The notes under the pieces were generated by a model. The model was given only the letters and a program-made list of their open reading frames with translations. It made no database searches and was not told where the DNA came from. Position numbers and translations under genes: made by a program. A DNA stretch of 64,000 nt from Xanthomonas campestris pv. badrii (GTDB taxonomy: Bacteria; Pseudomonadota; Gammaproteobacteria; Xanthomonadales; Xanthomonadaceae), in NCBI RefSeq assembly GCF_012848175.1, contig NZ_CP051651.1:4041501-4105500 (forward strand). The letters run 5' to 3'. Of the stretch, positions 12,250 through 19,289 are shown one piece after another (position 1 is the first letter of the stretch; the number at the start of each line of letters is the position of its first letter).

Positions 12250-12358
12250 TGCTGCAACCCTCACGCGCAGTGCCCGGATGCGGCGCAGCCGGCACTTGCC
12301 GCGCGATGGGGAATGTCCAAGCATGGGCCACGCGCCCCCGCGTGATATAGCGACCCCC

Positions 12359-13060
12359 ATGACCAATGCCGTGTTGTTGAACAATCTCGATCACCGCGAT
12401 CTGCGCGTGATCACCGCCCGCGGCGCCGCCTATGGCGACGACGTGATGTCGGCGGCGACGTTTCCGCAGGAATTCCGCCAGCTGCAGGGCCAGTACCCGA
12501 TCGTGTTCCACCGCAGCGACAGCGGGCGGTTCCAGCCGCTGGCCTTGCTGGGCCTGCGCCTGGGCGAAAACCTGTTCCTGGATGGCGCGCGCTGGGATGC
12601 ACCGTATATTCCGCTGGCGATCCAGCGCCAACCGTTCCTGATCGGCCAGCAACCGGAAGGGCCGATGGTGCACGTGGATCTGGACAGCCCGCGCGTGAGC
12701 ACCCAGGACGGCGAACTGCTGTTCCGCGAACATGGCGGCACCACCGATTTCCTGTATCACATCAGCCAATTGCTGCGCACGCTGCACGACGGGCTGGCGG
12801 CCAGCGATGCCTTCGTCGAACGCCTGCTGCGTTATGAGTTGCTGGAACCGTTCGTGTTCGAAGCCACCCTGGACAATGGCCTGGACTGCCGCCTGGCCGG
12901 CCTGCACACCGTGCACGAAGAACGCCTGCGCACGCTCGGCAATACCGCCTTGCTGGACCTGCACCGCCACGGCGACCTGGAACCGCTGTACATGGCAGTG
13001 GCCTCGATCGCGCAATTCCGTCACCTGCTCGAACGCCTCAACCGCCGCCATGCCGGCTGA
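12359..13060 (+). CDS. SapC-like family protein
   Basis: 233 residues from ATG 12359. The sequence shows the SapC family pattern: LNNLDHRDLRV near the N-terminus, EFRQLQGQYPIVF, LALLGLRLGENLFLDG and YIPLAIQRQPFLIG. The name comes from an S-layer-associated protein of Campylobacter; the biochemical role is unknown. The gene lies between a TonB receptor and a cupin-like/halogenase pair and overlaps the next gene by 11 bases, indicating translational coupling. No signal peptide is visible, so it is probably cytoplasmic. No good Shine-Dalgarno is seen before this ATG. Confidence 0.88.
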   Translation: MTNAVLLNNLDHRDLRVITARGAAYGDDVMSAATFPQEFRQLQGQYPIVFHRSDSGRFQPLALLGLRLGENLFLDGARWDAPYIPLAIQRQPFLIGQQPEGPMVHVDLDSPRVSTQDGELLFREHGGTTDFLYHISQLLRTLHDGLAASDAFVERLLRYELLEPFVFEATLDNGLDCRLAGLHTVHEERLRTLGNTALLDLHRHGDLEPLYMAVASIAQFRHLLERLNRRHAG

Positions 13061-14063
13061 GCCGCGCGCCATCGACGAACGCCATGGCCTGGCTGCGCAG
13101 CAGCTGGATCCGACGCTGCTGCGCTCGACCACGCCGCTGGTGCTGCGCGGGTTGGTGCGCAACTGGCCGCTGGCGCGCGCCGGCGCGCAGTCCGCGCAGG
13201 CCGCCGCCGCGTACCTGCGCGGTTTCGACCGCGGCGAGGCGGTGGTGGCGCAGGTCGGGCCGCCGGAGATCGGCGGGCGCTTCTTCTACAACGCGGACCT
13301 GAGCGGATTCAATTTCCGCCCCGAGCGCGTGCCGCTGGGCGTGGTGCTGGACACGCTGCTGCGCGACCTGGGCAACGCCCAGCCACCGGCGATCTATGTC
13401 GGCTCCACCACGCTGGACACCTACCTGCCAGGCCTGCGTGCCGCCAACCCGATCGCACTGCCGCAGGCCGCCCCGCTGGGCAGCATCTGGATCGGCAACC
13501 GCACCCGCATCGCCGCCCACCAGGACCTGCCGGACAACCTGGCCTGCGTGGTCGCCGGCCGCCGCCGCTTCACCCTGTTTCCGCCGGACCAGCTGGGCAA
13601 CCTCTACATCGGCCCGCTGGATCTCACCCCGGCCGGGCAGCCGATCAGCCTGGTGGACATCACCGCGCCGGACCTGCAGCGCTTTCCGCGCTATGCCCAG
13701 GCGCTGGAGCACGCGGTGGTGGCCGAACTGGAGCCGGGCGATGCGCTGTTCATTCCCAGCATGTGGTGGCATCACGTCCAGGCGCTGGACGGCTTCAACG
13801 TGCTGGTGAATTTCTGGTGGCGGCAGAGCCCGGCCTACATGGATTCGCCGATGAACGCGCTGATGCTGGCGCTGCTCACCGTGCGCGACCTGCCGCCCGA
13901 GCAGCGCGCCACCTGGCAGGAAGTGTTCCGCCATTACGTGTTCGAGCCGGATGCGCACACCGCCGCACACGTGCCCGAGGCCGCACGCGGCGTGCTCGCG
14001 CCGATGGACGACACCCGCGCCCGCACCCTGCGCGCCCGGCTGCTGCAACGTTTGAATCGCTGA
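13050..14063 (+). CDS. Cupin-like (JmjC-related) putative 2-oxoglutarate/Fe(II) oxygenase
   Basis: 337 residues from ATG 13050, inside the end of the SapC gene. The cupin_8/JmjC pattern is clear: a metal-binding HQD in RIAAHQDLPDNLACVVAG and a distal His in IPSMWWHHVQALDGFNVLVNFWW. Proteins of this class hydroxylate protein or small-molecule substrates using Fe(II) and 2-oxoglutarate. The substrate here is unknown. The gene is coupled to SapC upstream and the halogenase starts 9 bases downstream, so all three are probably made from one message and may modify one compound. Confidence 0.88.
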   Translation: MPAEPRAIDERHGLAAQQLDPTLLRSTTPLVLRGLVRNWPLARAGAQSAQAAAAYLRGFDRGEAVVAQVGPPEIGGRFFYNADLSGFNFRPERVPLGVVLDTLLRDLGNAQPPAIYVGSTTLDTYLPGLRAANPIALPQAAPLGSIWIGNRTRIAAHQDLPDNLACVVAGRRRFTLFPPDQLGNLYIGPLDLTPAGQPISLVDITAPDLQRFPRYAQALEHAVVAELEPGDALFIPSMWWHHVQALDGFNVLVNFWWRQSPAYMDSPMNALMLALLTVRDLPPEQRATWQEVFRHYVFEPDAHTAAHVPEAARGVLAPMDDTRARTLRARLLQRLNR

Positions 14064-14072
14064 GGATTGCCG

Positions 14073-15638
14073 ATGGACCCTGCCCCCGCTTCCGATCCAC
14101 GCCAGCGCCCGGTGCGGCGCGTGGTCATCGCCGGTGGCGGCACCGCCGGCTGGATGGCCGCGGCCGCCCTGTCCAAGCTGCTTGGCCGGCAGCTGCAGAT
14201 CACCCTGGTGGAATCGGACGAGATCGGCACCGTGGGCGTGGGCGAAGCCACCATCCCCAGCCTGGTCACCTTCCACCGCCTGCTGGAGATCGACGAGGCG
14301 GCCTTCATGGCCGCCACCCAGGCCACCTTCAAGCTCGGCATCGCCTTCGAGCACTGGCGCGATGTGGACAGGCACTACATCCACTCCTTCGGCCATACCG
14401 GCACCGATCACTGGAGCGCAGGCTTCCACCACTTCTGGCTGAAGGGCCAGCAGCGTGGGGTGGCGCGCGACTTCGGCGACTACTGCCTGGAACTGCGCGC
14501 CACCCAGGAAGGGCGGTTTGCACACCTGCCCAGCGGTGGCATGAACTACGCCTACCATCTGGATGCCGGCCTGTACGCGCGTTTCCTGCGCCGCTTCAGC
14601 GAAGGCTTCGGCGTACAGCGCATCGAGGGGCGCATCGGCCAGGTCGAGACCGACCCGGAGAGCGGCTTCCTCACCGCGCTGACCCTGCACAACGGTACCC
14701 GCGTGGAAGGCGATCTGTTCATCGACTGCACCGGCTTTGCCGGCTTGCTGATCGGCAAGACGCTGGGCGTGGGCAGCGAGGACTGGTCGCAGTGGCTGTT
14801 CGCCGACAGCGCGCTGGCCGTGCAGACCGAGTCGGTGGGGCCACCGGTGACCTACACCCGCGCGCGCGCCGACCAGTCGGGCTGGATGTGGCGCATTCCG
14901 CTACAGCACCGGGTGGGCAACGGCATCGTCTATTCCAGCCGCTACATGGACCAGGATGGCGCCCGTGCGGTGCTGGAACGCAACCTCACCGGGCGCGCGC
15001 TCACCGAACCGCGGCCGCTGCGCTTCACCCCCAACCAGCGCCACCGCGTGTGGGAAAAGAACTGCGTGGCGCTGGGGCTGGCCAGCGGCTTCCTGGAGCC
15101 GATCGAGTCCACCAACATCCACCTGATCCAGCGCGGCATCGTGCGCCTGCTGCAGACCTTTCCGCAGGTCATCCACCCGGTGGACATCGCCGAATACAAC
15201 CGCCAGGCCGCCGATGAGATCGCCCACATCCGCGATTTCGTGATCCTGCACTACCACGCCACCGATCGCCGCGACACGCCGTTCTGGCGCGACTGCGCCG
15301 CCATGGACATCCCCGACTCGCTGCGCCACCGCATTGCGCTGTTCCAGGAGAGCGGGCGGGTGTTCCATCGCGGCAACGAGTTGTTTGCGGAGAATTCGTG
15401 GGTGCAGGTGATGCTGGGCCAGGGCATCACGCCCCGCCAGCACCACCCGGTGGCCGACCTGATGGGCGATGCGGAGCTGAGCCAGTTTCTGGAGGGCATC
15501 CGCCAGCGCGTGGACGCCACCGTGGCCAGGCTGCCGCCGCATGCGGACTTTTTGCGACACCATTGCCCGGCCGCCCCGCTGCCCGGCCTCCCCGTCCGGG
15601 TGCCGGCCGACGCCGCACTGGCGCCCCCGGCACGATGA
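14073..15638 (+). CDS. Flavin-dependent halogenase of the tryptophan-halogenase family
   Basis: 521 residues. ATG 14073 is 7 bases after GAGG and preferred over the TTG at 14067. The FAD motif GGGTAGW, the GVGEATIPS block, the halogenase hallmark WMWRIP and FLEPIESTN are all present. Aligned by eye to PrnA, catalytic Lys79 corresponds to Lys87 (TFKLGIAF) and Glu346 to Glu345, so both key residues are kept; the Gly of the chloride site (ESTG) is Asn here. It needs FADH2 from a separate reductase, which is not encoded nearby. Related X. campestris enzymes brominate indole in vitro; the natural substrate is unknown. Confidence 0.9.
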   Translation: MDPAPASDPRQRPVRRVVIAGGGTAGWMAAAALSKLLGRQLQITLVESDEIGTVGVGEATIPSLVTFHRLLEIDEAAFMAATQATFKLGIAFEHWRDVDRHYIHSFGHTGTDHWSAGFHHFWLKGQQRGVARDFGDYCLELRATQEGRFAHLPSGGMNYAYHLDAGLYARFLRRFSEGFGVQRIEGRIGQVETDPESGFLTALTLHNGTRVEGDLFIDCTGFAGLLIGKTLGVGSEDWSQWLFADSALAVQTESVGPPVTYTRARADQSGWMWRIPLQHRVGNGIVYSSRYMDQDGARAVLERNLTGRALTEPRPLRFTPNQRHRVWEKNCVALGLASGFLEPIESTNIHLIQRGIVRLLQTFPQVIHPVDIAEYNRQAADEIAHIRDFVILHYHATDRRDTPFWRDCAAMDIPDSLRHRIALFQESGRVFHRGNELFAENSWVQVMLGQGITPRQHHPVADLMGDAELSQFLEGIRQRVDATVARLPPHADFLRHHCPAAPLPGLPVRVPADAALAPPAR

Positions 15639-15661
15639 ATTCGCATCCGGCATGCGCAACC

Positions 15662-15693
15662 CTTGGCTTACACCGCCCCAGCAATGCTAGATT
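15662..15693 (+). promoter_or_regulatory. Extended -10 promoter candidate for the TonB-domain lipoprotein
   Basis: TGCTAGATT at 15685-15693 is an extended -10 (TGn plus TAGATT), with a poor, 19-bp-spaced TTGGCT at 15663-15668. It lies 80 bases upstream of the ATG at 15773. A short GCGGC/GCCGC stem follows near the predicted start of transcription. If real, the lipoprotein is transcribed independently of the halogenase. Confidence 0.4.
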
Positions 15694-15772
15694 GCGGCAT
15701 TGCCGCCCATTGCGGGAACAATGGCCGGCGCTCGCCGCAACGTATCTTTCGCACTCGGGGTAAGGGGGACGC

Positions 15773-16780
15773 ATGTTGGATCTGACACAGGGCCGTATGG
15801 CACGCCGGATCGCGCCGGTCATTTTGCTGGTTGGCCTGGCTGCCTGCTCCAAGCAGGAAGACAAGGCCGCCACCACCACGCCAGCTGCCGGCACCACGCC
15901 GACCACGCAGGCGCCGACGCCGGCCACCGCGGTGTCGCCGCAGGTGCAGTCGATGGCCACCGAGCAGTTGCGCGAATCGGCCACCAAGGCGCTGCAGGAC
16001 AACCGCATGTACGCCCCGGCCGGCGACAACGCAGTGGAGTACTACCTGGCGCTGCGCGAGAAGCAGCCGCAGGACGCCACCGTCAACAGCGCACTGACCG
16101 ACCTGCTGCCGTACACCCTGATCGCCGCCGAACAGGGCATCAGCCGCGAAGAATTTCCCGAGGCGCAGCGGCTGATTGCGCTGATCGAAAAGGTCGACCC
16201 CAAGGCACCGGCACTGCCGCGCCTGAAGAGCGGCCTGGAGACGGCCATGAAGACCGCTGCCAGCCGCTCCGAACAGGATGCCGAGCAGGCCAAGAAGCTG
16301 GCCGAGGACAAGGCCAAGCAGGCCGCAGAGCAGAAGCGCCTGGCCGAACAGCAGACCCGCGAAGCTGCCGCTGCCCAGCAGATTGCCGCCCAGCAGGAAG
16401 CCGCACGCCAGCAGGCGGCCGAAGCCGAGCGCCAAGCCGCGGCCAAACGGCCTGCCGAACCGGCAACGCCGGCGCCCGCCGCACCGCGCCCCACACCGGC
16501 GGCTGCGGCCGCTGCACCGACGGCGCAATCGCTGCGCCCGATCAGCACCCCGGCACCGCGTTACCCGCCCGAAGCGCTGCGCGCCGGCACCTCCGGCGAA
16601 GTGCTGGTGGAACTCACCGTCGGCACCGACGGCTCGATCACCGCCTCGCGCGTGCTGCGCGCCAACCCGCCGCGCGTGTTCGACCGCGAAGCGCTCAACG
16701 CCGTGAAGCGCTGGCGCTTCGAACCGGTGGCCGCACCGGTGACCACCCGCCGCACGCTGTCGTTCAACCCGGGTGGCTGA
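15773..16780 (+). CDS. Lipoprotein with C-terminal TonB energy-transducer domain
   Basis: 335 residues with a GGGGG ribosome-binding site before ATG 15773. The signal peptide ends in a lipobox (LVGLAAC), followed by a Thr/Pro/Ala-rich linker, a helical region at about residues 60-160, a long Ala/Gln/Glu/Lys coiled-coil stretch at about 165-225 and a Pro/Ala linker. The C-terminal TonB domain (PRYPPEALRAGTSGEVLVELTV...VKRWRFEPV) occupies about 255-330. Ordinary TonB is held by an inner-membrane helix; a lipid anchor and coiled coil are different. It probably bridges envelope layers or contacts receptors. It follows the receptor/halogenase cluster and ends before a bidirectional terminator. Confidence 0.85.
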   Translation: MLDLTQGRMARRIAPVILLVGLAACSKQEDKAATTTPAAGTTPTTQAPTPATAVSPQVQSMATEQLRESATKALQDNRMYAPAGDNAVEYYLALREKQPQDATVNSALTDLLPYTLIAAEQGISREEFPEAQRLIALIEKVDPKAPALPRLKSGLETAMKTAASRSEQDAEQAKKLAEDKAKQAAEQKRLAEQQTREAAAAQQIAAQQEAARQQAAEAERQAAAKRPAEPATPAPAAPRPTPAAAAAAPTAQSLRPISTPAPRYPPEALRAGTSGEVLVELTVGTDGSITASRVLRANPPRVFDREALNAVKRWRFEPVAAPVTTRRTLSFNPGG

Positions 16781-16894
16781 GTGGGTGGCTGGGCGATTGC
16801 GCGGCTCTGCACGCGGCTGAGTTGGTGCGTTGGTTGTTGATGGTTGATAGTTGCTGACAATTGATGCACTGCACTTCTGGCAACTACCAGGCGC

Positions 16895-16932
16895 CCACCA
16901 AAAAGCCCGCAGCGATGCGGTTTTTTTGGTGG
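16895..16932. terminator. Bidirectional Rho-independent terminator
   Basis: CCACCAAAAA (16895-16904) and TTTTTGGTGG (16923-16932) flank a GC stem CCGCA/TGCGG with a GCGA loop. The A tract and T tract give a proper U run in both directions. It serves the convergent genes ending at 16780 and 17322 and is the clearest intrinsic terminator in the window. Confidence 0.9.
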
Positions 16933-16944
16933 CTGGCCATCCGT

Positions 16945-17030
16945 ACCCTCATCCGCCCTTCGGGCACCTTCTCCCGAGGGGAGAAGGATTAAAGCCCCTC
17001 TCCTGCGGGAGAGGGGTTGGGGTGAGGGTA
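16945..17030. repeat. Back-to-back palindromic repeats, families B and A
   Basis: Family B: CATCCGCCCTTCGGGCA followed by the CCTTCTCCC/GGGAGAAGG stem at 16968-16987. Family A: the CCCCTCTCC/GGAGAGGGG stem at 16995-17016 followed by TTGGGGTGAGGGT, an inverted copy of the unit at 7831-7870. Both are intergenic and non-coding. Confidence 0.8.
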
Positions 17031-17058
17031 CGGCGACCAAGTGGACGTCACGCACTAA

Positions 17059-17199
17059 GAGCAGCTAGCAAAACTACTGCGCGGCCGCCAGGCGGGCGCG
17101 GTCGGTGCTCGGAATCGGCATGTACCACTCGTACACTGCGGTTCCTCCGCGGCGTCCGCACCCACCTGCCGACCGCTCGCTACGTTTCGTCAGCCGCTC
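17059..17199 (-). mobile_element. MITE-like element, copy 1 (141 bp)
   Basis: This is an inverted copy of the element at 36597-36737, about 90 percent identical by eye (about 14 differences over 141 bp). The ends are imperfect inverted repeats (GAGCAGCTAGCA ... TCAGCCGCTC). TAA precedes the left end; CAA follows the right end, so the three-base target duplication seen in copy 2 is degenerate here. It carries no open reading frame of its own. It appears older than copy 2. Confidence 0.75.
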
Positions 17200-17267
17200 C
17201 AAGCAGACAACAAGGACGCTCAGTCATTCAACATCAACATGCGTCACCGTGCATTCGTATTGGCAAT

Positions 17268-17318
17268 CCGTACCCTCATCCGGCGCTGCGCGCCACCTTC
17301 TCCCGGCGGGAGAAGGAC
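17268..17318. repeat. Family B palindromic repeat
   Basis: GTACCCTCATCC, a GGCGC/GCGCC-type small stem and the CCTTCTCCC/GGGAGAAGG stem end 4 bases before the stop codon of the leftward ABC permease gene. Its position right after the gene suggests use as a 3' stem-loop. Confidence 0.75.
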
Positions 17319-17321
17319 ACA

Positions 17322-18515
17322 TCACCCGGAAATGGCCAGGCGCTCCTGGTGATACCGGCGCACCGCCGCATACCACAGCAGCGCGGCCAGGCCAAAGCCC
17401 GCCAACAGATACACCGCCCAGGTCTGCGCATCGATGGTCTCGTGGCGGATCACCTTGAGCAGCATCTGGTTCTGCGCCAGGAACGGCACCGCGAAATGCC
17501 ATAGCTGCGTCTTCAGCGGATACGCCATCAACGCGTAACCGGGCAGCATCGGCAGCAGCAGCAGCCAGGTCATGTGCGCCTGTGCTTCCTTCATGCTCTT
17601 GGCCGCAGCGGCCAGATAGGTCAGCAGCGAGGTGCCGACGAACAACATCGGCACCAGGATGAACAGCATCTGCAGCATCGGCACGAAGCCGACGTTGAGC
17701 TGGCGCCCCAGATTCGAGGTGGACAGCTGCGCGCTCAACTTGAATGCCAGCAAGGTGAGCAACAACGACACCATGCCGATCACGCAGGCCGCCGCGATCT
17801 TGCCGCTGACGATCGCGCTGCGTGGCGCGGGCGTGGCCAGCAAGGGCTCCAGCGACTGGCGTTCGCGCTCGCCGGCAGTGGCGTCCAGGATCAGCGAGGC
17901 GCCGCCCAGGAACGAGGTAATCACCAACAGTACCGGCAACAGCATCGCCATCATCTGGCCGCGCTTGGCTTCGGCGGTGGCCAGGTCCTGCGCAGCGATT
18001 TCCAAAGGCCGGCTCACCTGCGCATCGATACCGCGCGCCAGCAAGCGCAATGCACCGACCTGCTGGCTATAACCGCTGAGTGCGGCCTGCAGGCGCATGC
18101 TGGGCACGTCGGCCTCGCGGCGGGTGCTGTCCTTGATGATCTCCACCAACGCCGGGCGGCCTTCGCGCCAATCCTGCGCGTAGCTGTCGCTGATGCGCAA
18201 TGCCACATCCACATCCTGTGTGCGGATTGCAGCGGTCAGATCGGCGGGCGCGTCCACTGCGTTGAGCCCTTGCGCGGCCAGAAACCGCACCAGATTCGGT
18301 GCGTTGGCGCGACCGAGCGTGGGGATGTCCAGCGGCTTGTCGATCTGCGTGCGCACGCGGCTTTCGCTCAGGGCGCCCATGCCCAGGATCAGGATCGGGT
18401 ACAGCAACGGCGACAACAGCAACGCCAATGCCAGGGTGCGACGGTCGCGTGAGATGTCGCGCAGTTCCTTGCGCAACACGGTCCATAGCGTGGACAACAA
18501 TGATGGGGTGCTCAT
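17322..18515 (-). CDS. ABC-2 type exporter permease, NatB-like
   Basis: 397 residues from ATG 18515, which overlaps the stop of the ATPase gene as ATGA. The architecture fits NatB-type permeases: an N-terminal helix (LALALLLSPLLYPILILG), a large extracytoplasmic region of about 150 residues, then about five to six membrane helices from residue 200 (MMAMLLPVLLVITSFLGG, LFILVPMLFVGTSLLTYL, WAVYLLAGFGLAALLWYAAV). The block GERERQSLEPLLATPAPRSAIVSGK is characteristic. It works with the coupled ATPase as an inner-membrane exporter. NatAB exports sodium in Bacillus; the substrate here is not known. Confidence 0.9.
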   Translation of the reverse strand: MSTPSLLSTLWTVLRKELRDISRDRRTLALALLLSPLLYPILILGMGALSESRVRTQIDKPLDIPTLGRANAPNLVRFLAAQGLNAVDAPADLTAAIRTQDVDVALRISDSYAQDWREGRPALVEIIKDSTRREADVPSMRLQAALSGYSQQVGALRLLARGIDAQVSRPLEIAAQDLATAEAKRGQMMAMLLPVLLVITSFLGGASLILDATAGERERQSLEPLLATPAPRSAIVSGKIAAACVIGMVSLLLTLLAFKLSAQLSTSNLGRQLNVGFVPMLQMLFILVPMLFVGTSLLTYLAAAAKSMKEAQAHMTWLLLLPMLPGYALMAYPLKTQLWHFAVPFLAQNQMLLKVIRHETIDAQTWAVYLLAGFGLAALLWYAAVRRYHQERLAISG

Positions 18516-19258
18516 GCGTGCAGTCCCTCGTCCGAGCCGATCGCCTTGACGAAGGCGTCTTCCAGATTGTCTTCCCCGGTGGCGGCACGCAGTTCGTCGG
18601 CGCTGCCCGATGCCACCACCGTGCCCTTGGCGACGATGACGATGCGATCGCACAACGCGGCCACCTCCTGCATGATGTGGCTGGAGAAGATCACGCAGCG
18701 CCCTTCGGCACGCAGTTGCTGCAGGAAGCCGCGCATGGCGCGGGTGGTCATCACATCCAGCCCGTTGGTGGGTTCGTCCAGAATCACGTTGCGCGGGTCG
18801 TGCACCAAGGCCCGCGCAATCGCGGTCTTGGTGCGCTGGCCCTGGCTGAAGCCTTCGGTCTGGCGGTCGAGGATGTCGTCCATGTCCAACGCCTTCGACA
18901 GCAGGCGCGTGCGCTGCACGATCTGCGTGCGCGACAGGCCATGCAACTGGCCGAAGTAGGCGATGTTCTCGCGTGCGGTCAGCCGCTTGTAGACACCGCG
19001 CGCATCCGGCAACACGCCCAGCGCGCGGCGCACCGTCACCGGGTCGCGGGCGGCATCCACGCCATCGACGGTGACACGCCCCTGGTCGGGCGACATCAGC
19101 GTGTAGAGCATGCGCAAGGTGGTGGTCTTGCCGGCGCCGTTAGGCCCGAGCAGCCCGGTGATCTGGCCATCGGCGGCGCTGAAACTGACCCCATCGACGG
19201 CTTTCACCAGCCCGGTCTTGGTCTTGAACGACTTGTGCAGGGTATCGACGACGATCAT
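18512..19258 (-). CDS. ABC exporter ATP-binding protein, NatA-like
   Basis: 248 residues from ATG 19258, preceded by GAGGCG. Walker A is GLLGPNGAGKTTT, the signature is the variant FSQGQRTKTAIA (instead of LSGGQ) and Walker B is NVILDEPTNGLDV. It powers the downstream permease, to which it is coupled by a 4-base ATGA overlap. The FSQGQ signature is typical of NatA-type ATPases. The lipoprotein hydrolase gene ends only 31 bases upstream, so all three genes probably form one operon. Confidence 0.93.
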   Translation of the reverse strand: MIVVDTLHKSFKTKTGLVKAVDGVSFSAADGQITGLLGPNGAGKTTTLRMLYTLMSPDQGRVTVDGVDAARDPVTVRRALGVLPDARGVYKRLTARENIAYFGQLHGLSRTQIVQRTRLLSKALDMDDILDRQTEGFSQGQRTKTAIARALVHDPRNVILDEPTNGLDVMTTRAMRGFLQQLRAEGRCVIFSSHIMQEVAALCDRIVIVAKGTVVASGSADELRAATGEDNLEDAFVKAIGSDEGLHA

Positions 19259-19289
19259 GCGAGCGCCTCCGTGGCGCGGTCGATGCGGC

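Larger units (their letters stand above)
16781..17321. other. Convergent intergenic region, 541 bp, rich in repeats
   Basis: No gene is supported. In order it holds a bidirectional terminator, a family B and a family A palindrome, a 141-bp MITE-like element and another family B palindrome, each listed separately. It separates the rightward TonB-domain lipoprotein gene from the leftward ABC exporter genes and seems to be a landing area for mobile or repeated DNA. Confidence 0.75.

Noticed and set aside
9198..12257. Long open frame (1019 codons) opposite the TonB receptor gene
   Set aside because: Antisense frames stay open in high-GC coding DNA. It has no domain, no start signal and low-complexity composition; the sense protein is a clear receptor.
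12732..13049. N-terminal extension of the cupin-like gene into SapC
   Set aside because: The extension is the out-of-frame shadow of SapC; the ATG at 13050 matches the family start and gives the usual short overlap.
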